A program made the translations under genes and the position numbers. From assembly GCA_947570135.1 (NCBI GenBank), contig CANOTP010000007.1:30087-94086 (forward strand): a DNA stretch of 64,000 nucleotides, in the 5' to 3' direction. The stretch comes from an uncultured Candidatus Melainabacteria bacterium. GTDB lineage: Bacteria; Cyanobacteriota; Vampirovibrionia; Gastranaerophilales; Gastranaerophilaceae. Below the pieces are notes generated by a model. It searched no databases. It was not told where the DNA came from and saw nothing but the letters and a program-made list of their open reading frames with translations. The first letter of the stretch is position 1. Every line of letters begins with the position of its first letter. Below, in pieces: positions 16,658-25,712 of this stretch.

Positions 16658-17560
16658 TTATAATATAAGTTTGAACGCTAAATTTTCTGTTACTGTTTGT
16701 AAATTCATTGCAGGTGTCAGCGAAAGCTGGCGTTTTGCTTCTTCAACCGATTCCATATCCTGTAATAATTTATAAAAAAGATGTTTGTTTCCAGAGTTTG
16801 ACTTAATTACGTTCAGCATATAATTTTGGATTTGAGTCAGAACTTTTGTGCTATCGTTTTCTGTTGCGAGTTTATAGAGGTTTGTTTCAAAATCCAATAC
16901 TTTATTTCTGTCTGTTGTCCAATAGTTTGAAATAAAGTTTTCCACAAGTTCGTAAGTTTGGTTTTCTTGAATACTTGACGGGACAAAAAATGATTGTGCG
17001 CGTGATACGACCGTTGAAATTATATCCGAGCGGTCTTTTGTTAAGAAAATAAAAGTTGTATTTTTCGGCGGTTCTTCAAAGGTTTTTAACAGTGCGTTTG
17101 AAGTTGCCTCAGGGAAGTTTGCACGGTTGAGCGGCAGAAGGTTCCCGTCTTCGTCCCTGTCACAGAATATGTAAACCCTGTGATAATCACTTGTAACGGA
17201 AAGCTCATTAATAATTGCTTTTGCCTGATTTATATTAATATTTTTTTTGCCTTTTGTTCCTTCACCATCATCAGTTTGTGATTCGGCTTCTTTAAAATCA
17301 AGTCTTGTATAAATCTTAACAGCAGGGTGAGCCTGCTCTCTTATCCATTTGCAGTTTAAACAATCACAATCAATCCCTCCGCCTTGCGTGCAGTTTAAAA
17401 GCCTTGCGATTTCAAGCGCCAGTTCGCATTGAGAAGTTATATCAGCACCCCAAAGCAAAAGACAGTGGCTGATGTTTTTGTTTTCATCGTATATGCCGTT
17501 TTGGAAGTATTCTAAAATCTTTGGAAACTTTTCGCCAATTTGATTATTGTAGTATTGCAA
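16658..17560 (-). CDS. holB: DNA polymerase III delta' subunit (clamp loader)
   Basis: Delta' is the stator of the clamp-loader complex that opens and places the beta sliding clamp. The 300-residue protein has a P-loop-like region without a proper GKT (LLLWGADITSQCELALEIA, normal for delta'), Cys residues of the zinc module (CTQGGGIDCDCLNC) and the SRC-like AAA+ segment ISTVVSRAQSF. It overlaps the 3' end of holA by 17 bp, so the two are translated together. Confidence 0.85.
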   Translation of the reverse strand: MQYYNNQIGEKFPKILEYFQNGIYDENKNISHCLLLWGADITSQCELALEIARLLNCTQGGGIDCDCLNCKWIREQAHPAVKIYTRLDFKEAESQTDDGEGTKGKKNININQAKAIINELSVTSDYHRVYIFCDRDEDGNLLPLNRANFPEATSNALLKTFEEPPKNTTFIFLTKDRSDIISTVVSRAQSFFVPSSIQENQTYELVENFISNYWTTDRNKVLDFETNLYKLATENDSTKVLTQIQNYMLNVIKSNSGNKHLFYKLLQDMESVEEAKRQLSLTPAMNLQTVTENLAFKLIL

Positions 17561-18515
17561 ATTCCAGCTCCTTGTCTAAATCCAGTGATGCTTGTCCTGA
17601 TTTAATCTTATATTCCGCGTTTGTCAGATTTTTCTTTAAACTTACAAGACTTTTTATTGATATGTTTTTAAGTTTTTGAAGTTCCAATTTCACACGATAC
17701 GGGTGCATGTTGATAATCTTTGCGATTTCATCTTGGCTATGTGAAGTTGAAAGTGCTTTTATTTGAATTTTCCCGTGCAAAAGTGTATGAAGAACTGACA
17801 TAATCTCAAGCGGATGTTTTTTTGTCAAAAGTTTTTGATATTCTTCAAGTGCTTTTTTCCTGTCGCCTGTTATTAGAAAATCCGCAAAGACAAACAAATC
17901 CTCATTTGTAACACAGATTTCTTTTACCATATCTTTTGTAACACTGTTTTTCCCTGCGTAGATTTTCAGTTTTTCTAACTCTGAATCTAAAAGTCGCAGA
18001 TTTCCGCCGACTTGCATCAGGATAGTTGATACAACATCATCAGATAGTTTAAAATCCTTTGTTTTTGCCTGCTGCTTAATCCATGATTCAAGTTCTGCGG
18101 TTTTGTATGACGGGATTTGCAAAAACTCTCTTGCGTTGTATTTTGAAAGAAGTTTGAAAAATTTCTTACGTTTATCGATTTTTTTCTGACTGTCAGGAGG
18201 AAGTTGTGCTGTGAAAATTATGTCTAAATCTTCGCTGCAATTCTCAAGTGCTTCCGTAATCTGCGCGATTTGCTTATCGTCAAACCCTTTGTCATCAGTT
18301 GATTTTCCGCTTAAATACGACAGGCAGTTAATTTCTATGAGCATTTTCCCGAACATCATCGGCTGAGTCTTTAAAACTGCGACCAAATCGGGAAATTTCG
18401 GGTTATTGTAATATTTGTAACTCATTTCAAGAAAATTTTTATCAAGTTTATTTTTAAATTTCTTGATTTCGTTTGAAATATTAAATTCTTCATCGCCATA
18501 GAAAAAATAAATCAT
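17544..18515 (-). CDS. holA: DNA polymerase III delta subunit
   Basis: Delta is the wrench that opens the beta clamp. The N-terminus MIYFFYGDEEFNISNEIKKF and the segments KMLIEI, DLDIIFTAQLPPDSQKKIDKR and GGNLRLLDSELEKL are typical. The ATG at 18515 (323 residues) is preferred: AGGAC lies ~10 nt before it and it falls just after the glk stop. The in-frame start at 18548 would add 11 atypical residues. Middle gene of the glk-holA-holB operon. Confidence 0.88.
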   Translation of the reverse strand: MIYFFYGDEEFNISNEIKKFKNKLDKNFLEMSYKYYNNPKFPDLVAVLKTQPMMFGKMLIEINCLSYLSGKSTDDKGFDDKQIAQITEALENCSEDLDIIFTAQLPPDSQKKIDKRKKFFKLLSKYNAREFLQIPSYKTAELESWIKQQAKTKDFKLSDDVVSTILMQVGGNLRLLDSELEKLKIYAGKNSVTKDMVKEICVTNEDLFVFADFLITGDRKKALEEYQKLLTKKHPLEIMSVLHTLLHGKIQIKALSTSHSQDEIAKIINMHPYRVKLELQKLKNISIKSLVSLKKNLTNAEYKIKSGQASLDLDKELEFAILQ

Positions 18516-18531
18516 TGAGTTTTGTCCTGTT

Positions 18532-19485
18532 CTATTCCCCTTCAACAAGCATGCTTGCGCCGATTACACCTGCTGAATTACCTAGTTCTGCTTGAACAAT
18601 TTCAACAGATGCTCCTGCAACACTCATTGCGCGCTCTTGAACCGTTCTTCTGATAGGGTCAAGTAAAAGTTCTCCAGATTCTGCTACCCCGCCGCCTATG
18701 ATAACTTTTTCAGGGTTAAGAAGGTTAATTACGCTTGATAAGCCTATTCCGATATATTCCCCAACGATTTCAAAAATTCTTTTTGCAACAGGGTCGCCTT
18801 CTTCGGCAGCTTTTGCGACAATGTAAGGTGTAATTTCGCCGTCTCCTGCCATTTCGCTGAATTTTGCAGCCTTTCCGCCTTTAATATAATCATAAGCCAT
18901 TGCAACAATTGCAGGACCTGAGGCAAAAGCCTCTAAACATCCCGTATCACCGCAGCCGCAAAGCGGTCCGCCTTGCATTTGGAGTTTAATATGACCGAGT
19001 TCGCCTGCCGCATTAGCAGCACCTCGAACGATTTTGCCGTCAATAACAAGCCCTGAACCTATTCCTGTTCCGACTGTCATACAAATAAAGTTCTTACATC
19101 CTCTTCCCGCGCCGAATTTTAATTCACCCAAAGCCGCGCATCTTACGTCGTTATCAATTTTTGTTGGGATATGAAATTCTTCTTCAATCATTTGTGCAAT
19201 AGGTACATTTACCCAACCCGGGATATTTGGGGCAAGTTTTACAACACCTGTTTGGTAATCAACTTGTCCGGGGAAGTCAAACCCTATAGCATCAATAGCT
19301 TTTGAATCGGTGTTGGTTTCTTTCATAAGATCGCGAATTGCCTGTTTAATATTATTAACCGTATACTCGTAACCCATTTTGGCATAAGTCGGAACGCTGT
19401 TTGAATAAATTATCTTGCCGTTTTCATCAACCAAAGCTATTTTTACATTAGTTCCGCCAACATCTATACCGATTCTCTTTTTCAT
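18532..19485 (-). CDS. glk: ROK-family glucokinase
   Basis: It phosphorylates glucose with ATP at entry to glycolysis. The ROK hallmarks are an N-terminal ATP-binding IDVGGTNVKIALVDENG, the DNDVRCAALGE segment, the zinc-binding CGCGDTGCLEAFASG, and LNPEKVIIGGGV. With no DNA-binding domain it is a kinase rather than a NagC-type repressor. At 317 residues it has the family's length. It heads the operon with holA and holB. Confidence 0.9.
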   Translation of the reverse strand: MKKRIGIDVGGTNVKIALVDENGKIIYSNSVPTYAKMGYEYTVNNIKQAIRDLMKETNTDSKAIDAIGFDFPGQVDYQTGVVKLAPNIPGWVNVPIAQMIEEEFHIPTKIDNDVRCAALGELKFGAGRGCKNFICMTVGTGIGSGLVIDGKIVRGAANAAGELGHIKLQMQGGPLCGCGDTGCLEAFASGPAIVAMAYDYIKGGKAAKFSEMAGDGEITPYIVAKAAEEGDPVAKRIFEIVGEYIGIGLSSVINLLNPEKVIIGGGVAESGELLLDPIRRTVQERAMSVAGASVEIVQAELGNSAGVIGASMLVEGE

Positions 19486-19665
19486 ATCATTCTCCCTTTT
19501 ATAGTCTGACCTAATTAAATAATAGCCTAAATATACTGATTTTGGAATTGTTAATTTTTGTTACAAATATGGGTTGAAGTTTTAAAGTTTTAAACCTAAA
19601 AAGCCGTAATAATACATGAAAGCACTCAAAAGTTACGAAAAAATGAGTAAAATGAAAGGAAAGCA

Positions 19666-21495
19666 ATGGGATTAGCAGCATCACAAGCAAGATTGTTGAC
19701 CATAACATCCAGAAAAGCTGATTGCGAGTTTCAGTCAATGACTTTATCTCACCAAAAGCTATCACTTTCTCGTGACATGGAAGCTGTATCTACGGCTTAT
19801 CAGAATGCTTTAAATTTAACTAAATTAGTTTATGATTATCAGGGTCAAAACAGTGCTGAATTGGATTTATCTTACGGGCTGTTAATGACACCTTCTATTT
19901 ATAATGATTATTATCCGAAATTAGTTACCGATAATAAAAACAGAGTTATTTTAAACGGTGCATTGGCAACAGCAGCAAGAGCAGCGGGTATTCCTGCAGA
20001 AGGTTTACTTGGTACTCCGTCATCTGATGTTCGTAACAGATTTATCCAAGCACTTGCAACAACTAATATTATCAGTCCGAGTACTGCTGCTTCAATACAG
20101 TCAGTACCTTATAAAAATACTTTAGGACTTGGTAATACCATTTCTGTTTCAGCAACTACTGAAGATTTGTCTTATAATGATTTGTTAAATCGAGTCAAAG
20201 CTGTAGCAACTGATACTACCCAGGATTACGGCATGGAATTAGGCGGTAATGAAACGGATACTTATAAACGTTCTGATGACAAAAATAGGTGTTCTCAAGA
20301 AGAGTTGTACATCAATGGTGTACGGGTTAAAAAGGCTGAGGAATGGTCTAATCAAGGAGATAATGGTTCTAAAGTACCTCCGGAAGGTTCAGGATATGCA
20401 GTGTCATTATATGACTTGTTAACTTCTGAAGTTGTATTACATTATGATACTTGTAAATCGGCTCAAACTCCTGTTATAGAACTTGCTCAAATGCAAAAAG
20501 AAATTGCAGGAACAGGTGGTGTATTAGATTGGATGTATGATCAATTTGCGGCAGTTTTGGGCGGTGCAAATAAAAATGATACAGCATTACAATATGCATA
20601 TAATCAATTGTTTGATTTAATTATGCCTAATAAAGACCTGCAAGAATTGGGAACTGCTTGTAATAATAGTAATTATACACGTAGTAATTATGATGAAATT
20701 ACACAGTATAATGATAATAACAAAAAATATGATGAAGGCGGAGACGGTATCTTTAATGATATTTATACAAGAGTCGATATGGTCGGTACTCTTGTTGAAT
20801 GGGGTGATGTCCGCGGTAATGATGTCAGAAAACACGCAAATAATTACTTAGGCTTTGTTTTTTCTGCAAAAAATAAAGATGGCGGTAATGACGGTAAAGA
20901 TCATACTGCAGCATCAATCAATATTTCTAACCTTGCAGATGCATTTTTAACATCTTATGTTCAATATATGCAAGATGTTGATAAGTCTGAATATAACTGG
21001 GATAAAGGTGCTATTTCAAGTTCAAATCTTTTTAACGGAAACACTGACAAAGATTTTGTATTCACTGTTCCGTCAGAAGCTGAGATTGACAATGGTGACA
21101 GTGATATGAACGCAGCGTTTTATGATACTATGTTTAACATGATTTGTACAAAAGGCTGGGTTGAAAACGCACAAATTGATAGTAAAGAATATATGGGCGA
21201 AATGCTCAAAAACGGTATGGCATACATATCTTCAATAAGTGATGACGGTTTTTATTATCAAAGCGTTTATTCTAATGAAAAATTAGTAAGAGAAGTTGCT
21301 GATGATGAAGCTATAGCAAGAGCTGAAGCACAATATAACACCGAAAAAACACGTATCGAAAATAAAGAACAAACTTTAGACTTGAAGATGAAAAATCTTG
21401 ATACAGAGATTTCTTCACTGACTCAGGAATATGAAACAGTAAAATCTTTGGTAACAAAATCTGTTGAAAAATCATTCAAGCGATACGAGGCTTAA
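19666..21495 (+). CDS. Large coiled-coil-ended hypothetical protein
   Basis: 609 residues with no signal peptide. The N-terminus (MGLAASQARLLTITSRKADCEF) and Ser/Gln-rich helical start recall the ends of filament or flagellin-like subunits. The middle is Asn/Asp/Gly-rich and probably beta-structured. The last ~60 residues are a coiled coil (NTEKTRIENKEQTLDLKMKN, then EISSLTQEYETVKSL). Helical ends that could pair around a variable middle are seen in flagellin and hook-associated proteins, but there is no flagellin signature. GAAAGGAAAGCA leads the ATG. Function unknown. Confidence 0.75.
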   Translation: MGLAASQARLLTITSRKADCEFQSMTLSHQKLSLSRDMEAVSTAYQNALNLTKLVYDYQGQNSAELDLSYGLLMTPSIYNDYYPKLVTDNKNRVILNGALATAARAAGIPAEGLLGTPSSDVRNRFIQALATTNIISPSTAASIQSVPYKNTLGLGNTISVSATTEDLSYNDLLNRVKAVATDTTQDYGMELGGNETDTYKRSDDKNRCSQEELYINGVRVKKAEEWSNQGDNGSKVPPEGSGYAVSLYDLLTSEVVLHYDTCKSAQTPVIELAQMQKEIAGTGGVLDWMYDQFAAVLGGANKNDTALQYAYNQLFDLIMPNKDLQELGTACNNSNYTRSNYDEITQYNDNNKKYDEGGDGIFNDIYTRVDMVGTLVEWGDVRGNDVRKHANNYLGFVFSAKNKDGGNDGKDHTAASINISNLADAFLTSYVQYMQDVDKSEYNWDKGAISSSNLFNGNTDKDFVFTVPSEAEIDNGDSDMNAAFYDTMFNMICTKGWVENAQIDSKEYMGEMLKNGMAYISSISDDGFYYQSVYSNEKLVREVADDEAIARAEAQYNTEKTRIENKEQTLDLKMKNLDTEISSLTQEYETVKSLVTKSVEKSFKRYEA

Positions 21496-21506
21496 GGGTA
21501 TTTAAC

Positions 21507-21532
21507 GTCACCCTGAACTTGATTCAGGGTCT
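21507..21532. repeat. Dispersed palindromic repeat, copy 3
   Basis: GTCACCCTGAA-cttga-TTCAGGGTCT, 11 bases after the 609-residue protein's stop. It faces copy 4 in opposite orientation, 45 bp away. Confidence 0.7.
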
Positions 21533-21577
21533 ATCCATGTTAATATTATATCCTTACGTGATAAATCAACATTGACA

Positions 21578-21602
21578 GATTCTGAGTCAAGCTCAGAATG
21601 AC
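21578..21602. repeat. Dispersed palindromic repeat, copy 4
   Basis: GATTCTGAG-tcaag-CTCAGAATGAC, the inverted partner of copy 3. The compensating changes in the two arms (A to G, T to C) keep the stem paired, suggesting the structure is what is kept. It ends 3 bp before the methylase stop. Confidence 0.7.
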
Positions 21603-21605
21603 AAT

Positions 21606-22508
21606 TTACACTTTTTGGAATACGAAAATATATTCGTGGGTAAATATGCTAAAACCTCCTGCTAAAGCTCTATAGCGCCACAGGTTTGCTGTTCTGCCTT
21701 TGCCGCGTTCGTTGCCTTGAATATCTTTAACGATTGTAGATTTTAAGACAAACCCGAGTTTTCTCATTCTGTTCATGCATTCAAAGCCTAAAGGCTGAAC
21801 TTCAGAATTTTTGTAGCTGTCACCGATTATCAGGCATGCAAAACGTCCTTTTTCAAGCATGTCGTAACCGTTTTTTGCCACTTTTTCAAACATATCGTAA
21901 AACTCTTCTGTTGATTCGCAATTTGAAAGGTCTTCTTTTTTATCGGAGAATTTAATAATATCGTCATAAGGTGGGTGAAGCATCAAAAATTGTGCTTTTT
22001 TCTTGCCTAAAATATCAAGTCCTGCTTGGATTTTATCTTTCACAACATCAGAAGATGAATCACCGCAGATTACTCTCACATCTGTTACAAGCTGTTTTGG
22101 GGTGAACTTTTCCGATACGCTTTCAGCAAGTTCTTCTTTCAATTCAACACCGATACAGCGTCTGTTCATATTAATTGCTTCAATACCTGATGTTCCTGAG
22201 CCAAAGAAAAGGTCAAGAACTACATCATTTTTCTTTGTATATCTTTCATACATTTGTTGTGCAATTTGCGGGATATAGTTTCCGTGGTATTCGTTTGAGT
22301 GTCCGTGTTGTTTCAATCTTGACGGAAACTGCCACAGGGTTCCTGTCAGAATATGCGCATAATCTCTCCATTTTTTAAGATTTATGTCGCTGTATTTGGT
22401 AGTCTTTATTTCAGGTTGTTTTACTATTTGTAAATCTGCCTGTTTTTTAGGCTGTAATTTTAAATTTGATATTGCTTTTCTGACCAAAATGTCCCCCTGA
22501 TTATCCAA
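21606..22508 (-). CDS. DNA methyltransferase (N6-adenine/N4-cytosine type)
   Basis: The S-adenosylmethionine motif is VLDLFFGSGTSGIEAINMNR with GVELKEE, and the catalytic motif IV reads LMLHPPYDDIIKFS. The order FGSG before PPY puts it in the beta class (motif I after or before as in type II DNA methylases of this group). The catalytic motif is HPPY rather than the usual DPPY, NPPY or SPPY. No restriction gene lies nearby, so it is an orphan enzyme; its target sequence is unknown. Length 300. Confidence 0.8.
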   Translation of the reverse strand: MDNQGDILVRKAISNLKLQPKKQADLQIVKQPEIKTTKYSDINLKKWRDYAHILTGTLWQFPSRLKQHGHSNEYHGNYIPQIAQQMYERYTKKNDVVLDLFFGSGTSGIEAINMNRRCIGVELKEELAESVSEKFTPKQLVTDVRVICGDSSSDVVKDKIQAGLDILGKKKAQFLMLHPPYDDIIKFSDKKEDLSNCESTEEFYDMFEKVAKNGYDMLEKGRFACLIIGDSYKNSEVQPLGFECMNRMRKLGFVLKSTIVKDIQGNERGKGRTANLWRYRALAGGFSIFTHEYIFVFQKV

Positions 22509-22616
22509 GTCTTTTATTGTACAGATTTATCTTATAAAAATGTTTCAAATTTGTAATCAAACATTTAGATGATTTTATGTTTGGTGTAGATTTAGATAGG
22601 GATTTAGAGAGTAAAA

Positions 22617-24389
22617 ATGGCAAAAATCAGACAGTTATCAAAACATTTAATAAACCAAATTGCAGCAGGAGAGGTTATTGAACGTCCTGCATCTGTTGTA
22701 AAAGAGTTAACAGAAAACTCGGTTGATGCGGGAGCAAAAAGAGTGAGTATCGAAATTACAAACGATTGCCGCGATATAAGGGTTGCTGATAACGGTTCGG
22801 GAATTCATCCTGATGAGATTACGCTTGCGTTTTCAAAACATGCGACAAGTAAATTGCAGGAAGATGATGATTTATTTGATATTCATACGCTCGGGTTTCG
22901 CGGGGAAGCTTTGGCAAGTATTATTTCTATTGCAAAATTAACCTGTATAACCCGTACAAAGGATTTTGAAACAGGTAAAAAAGTTCGTTGTGAAAACTCA
23001 GAAGTTTATGAAACAGAAACGGGGTGTGCTGTCGGTACAATTATGGAAGTTAAGGATTTGTTTTATAACGTTCCTGTTCGTTTGAAGTTTATGAAAAATC
23101 CTAACACCGAGTTTTCTTATATTCAGGAAGTTGTGCAAACTATCGCGCTTTCTCATCCTGCTGTGGCGATTGAGCTTAAGAAAAACGGTAAAACCGTGTT
23201 AAAAACAACGGGTCAAGGTAATTTAACCCAAACTATTAAAGAAGTTTTTTCATCCGATGTAACAAATAATTTAAAAGAAGTTCTAAAATCCGATGACCTT
23301 TCAGGGCTTAGAATAAGCGGATTTGTAAGCACACCTGATTACACCCGTTCAAGTAAGAAAAATTACCATATTTACATTAATTCTCGAGGGGTTAAGTGTC
23401 CTGTTTTTCAAAAATCCATTGATATGGTGTATAAAAACCTGACCGCGAATAACAAATACCCGTTTGTGGTTTTGAACCTTGAAATTCCGACAACTGATGT
23501 TGATGTTAACGTTCACCCGACAAAAAAAGAGGTCAGGTATAAGAATCCTAACCAGATTTATAACTTTATTTATTCAGCGATTCAAGCAGGTTTGGCTAAT
23601 TATGTTGAAAAAAATGTCACACCGATTGGGGCTGCTGTTGTGCCTGAAACTCAAGACGAGCCGATTAAGGTTATAGAGTTTCCTGTTAATAATTCAAATA
23701 AAGATTTTTATGTTGATACGAAATCAGATACAATGTTTATCACGGATTCCGAGATGGAGAAATTAGAGCAAAAGCAAACTGCTGCAGTCAGTCAACAAAC
23801 TATTTTTACGCCTGATGAGGTTTGTGAAGATGAGCAGAAAGATAACGTAATCGGTCAATATCACGATACTTATATTTTAATTGACACGGAAGAAGGTTTG
23901 GAGATAGTTGATCAGCATATCGCAGAAGAACGTTATATTTATGAAAAACTGAAAGAAGAAAAAAATGTTGTTTCTCAAATGCTTTTTGTATCTGACGTTA
24001 TTGAAGTTTCAGCAAGTGAGATTGAACTTATTAAAGAAAACCTTGAAAAATTTGAGCGTTTCGGGTACGGAATAGAGTTTTTGAGTGATAAAGAGTTGAT
24101 TTTTAGAAAAGTTCCGCAAATGTTGTCAAAAACCAATCCAAAAGATATTTTAGCTGATATTTTGGATAATATCGAAGGTGATATTGATAATTTGGAAGAA
24201 AAAATTCTGATTACAACATCTTGCAAGGCTGCTGTGAAAGCTAATACAAAGCTTTCAATCTGGCAGATGCAGGATATTATAAAAAAATGGCGTACGACAA
24301 AAATGCCTTATACTTGTCCGCACGGAAGAACTATTTCAAAAGTTATTCCGCATAAGGAACTTGCGGGATTTTTCCAGAGGGCTAAGTAG
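22617..24389 (+). CDS. mutL: DNA mismatch repair protein MutL
   Basis: MutL links MutS mismatch recognition to strand incision. The N-terminal GHKL ATPase is clear: AAGEVIERPASVVKELTENSVDAGA, VADNGSGI, HATSKL and LGFRGEALASI. The C-terminal domain has DQHIAEERYIYE, the DQHA(x)2E(x)4E nickase motif (with Ile for Ala), so it is the endonuclease type found in bacteria without MutH. Length 590. mutS is not in the window. glmU follows 31 bp later. Confidence 0.95.
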   Translation: MAKIRQLSKHLINQIAAGEVIERPASVVKELTENSVDAGAKRVSIEITNDCRDIRVADNGSGIHPDEITLAFSKHATSKLQEDDDLFDIHTLGFRGEALASIISIAKLTCITRTKDFETGKKVRCENSEVYETETGCAVGTIMEVKDLFYNVPVRLKFMKNPNTEFSYIQEVVQTIALSHPAVAIELKKNGKTVLKTTGQGNLTQTIKEVFSSDVTNNLKEVLKSDDLSGLRISGFVSTPDYTRSSKKNYHIYINSRGVKCPVFQKSIDMVYKNLTANNKYPFVVLNLEIPTTDVDVNVHPTKKEVRYKNPNQIYNFIYSAIQAGLANYVEKNVTPIGAAVVPETQDEPIKVIEFPVNNSNKDFYVDTKSDTMFITDSEMEKLEQKQTAAVSQQTIFTPDEVCEDEQKDNVIGQYHDTYILIDTEEGLEIVDQHIAEERYIYEKLKEEKNVVSQMLFVSDVIEVSASEIELIKENLEKFERFGYGIEFLSDKELIFRKVPQMLSKTNPKDILADILDNIEGDIDNLEEKILITTSCKAAVKANTKLSIWQMQDIIKKWRTTKMPYTCPHGRTISKVIPHKELAGFFQRAK

Positions 24390-24420
24390 GATATCGTCAA
24401 CTAAAAGGAGAGAAAATAAA

Positions 24421-25698
24421 ATGAATATAAAAGCCGTAATACTTGCAGCAGGCAAAGGTACAAGAATGAAGTCTGTTACTACACCAAAAGTTTTACATGA
24501 AATTATGGGGAAAACACTGCTCGGGTATGTTTTAGATAATGTGAAAAACTTTGTCTCAGAAGAGTTTGTAATTGTAGGACACCACGCGGATGAGGTTGAA
24601 AAGTTTGTGAAAGATAATTATGATAACGCCAAAACAGTGCTTCAATCACCTCAATTAGGTACAGGACATGCAGTTTCAATGGTTTGTCCCGAGCTTAATG
24701 ATTTTGACGGGCTTGTTTTAATTCTTTGCGGTGATACCCCGCTTGTAAGAGAAGAAACTTTGAAAGAGTTTATCGAATTTCACAAGTCAAAAAACTCCGA
24801 TATTACGGTTATGAGTACGATTTTTGAGAACCCTTACGGATACGGTCGTATTATTCGCGAGGCTGATGATTCTTTAAAATGTATTGTTGAAGAAAAGGAT
24901 GCGGATTCAGAGCAAAAAGCTGTGAAAGAAGTAAACGCAGGGATTTATTGTTTGAACTGGGGTAAGGTAAAAGCTGCGTTTGGACAGTTGCAAAGCAACA
25001 ACGCTCAAGGGGAATACTATTTAACTGATATTATTTCTTGGGGCAAGGCTCAGAATTTAAGTGTTAACGCTTATATTTTAGAAAACAGCGATGAAATTTT
25101 CGGGATTAATTCAAGATTAAACCTTGCGCAGGCTGCTAAGATGATGAACCGTCGCAACCTTGAAAAATACATGACAGAAGGAGTTACGATTGTTGACCCT
25201 GATTCGACATGGATTAGCGAAGATACAACAATCGGGCAGGATACGATTATTTATCCCGCAACTTATATTGAAGGTAAAAATGTTATCGGAAAAAGCTGCA
25301 AAATCGGACCTTGCGCACATTTAAGAGGCGGGGTTGAGGTTTTGGATAATGTTAAAATCGGTAATTTTGTTGAAGTTAAAAAGGCAAAAATTTCTTCAAA
25401 CACAAATGTCGGACATCTTTCTTATATCGGGGATGCAGAACTTGGCGAGCGTGTTAATATCGGTGCGGGAACGATTACGGCAAATTACAATCCGCTCACT
25501 AAGGTCAAATCAAAAACGGTTTTGAAAGATGATGTAAAAATCGGTTCAAACTCTGTTCTTGTTGCACCGGTAACTGTTGAGGAGGGTGCAAATGTCGGAG
25601 CTGGTGGAATCATAACAAAAAATGTCCCGTCATGGGCGCTTGCTCTAACCCGTTCACCGCTAAAGGTTCTGGAAAACTGGGTTAAAAGGGTTAAATAA
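24421..25698 (+). CDS. glmU: Bifunctional GlmU (UDP-GlcNAc synthesis)
   Basis: GlmU acetylates glucosamine-1-phosphate and then uridylates it to UDP-GlcNAc for peptidoglycan. The N-terminal pyrophosphorylase has LAAGKGTRMKS, CGDTPLV and EYYLTDI; the C-terminal half is a left-handed beta-helix of hexapeptide repeats with YIGDAELGE and GAGTITANYN. The ATG at 24421 has AAAAGGAGAG before it and starts exactly at the conserved MNIKAVILAAG. Length 425. Confidence 0.96.
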   Translation: MNIKAVILAAGKGTRMKSVTTPKVLHEIMGKTLLGYVLDNVKNFVSEEFVIVGHHADEVEKFVKDNYDNAKTVLQSPQLGTGHAVSMVCPELNDFDGLVLILCGDTPLVREETLKEFIEFHKSKNSDITVMSTIFENPYGYGRIIREADDSLKCIVEEKDADSEQKAVKEVNAGIYCLNWGKVKAAFGQLQSNNAQGEYYLTDIISWGKAQNLSVNAYILENSDEIFGINSRLNLAQAAKMMNRRNLEKYMTEGVTIVDPDSTWISEDTTIGQDTIIYPATYIEGKNVIGKSCKIGPCAHLRGGVEVLDNVKIGNFVEVKKAKISSNTNVGHLSYIGDAELGERVNIGAGTITANYNPLTKVKSKTVLKDDVKIGSNSVLVAPVTVEEGANVGAGGIITKNVPSWALALTRSPLKVLENWVKRVK

Positions 25699-25712
25699 GC
25701 TTTATTCCATTA

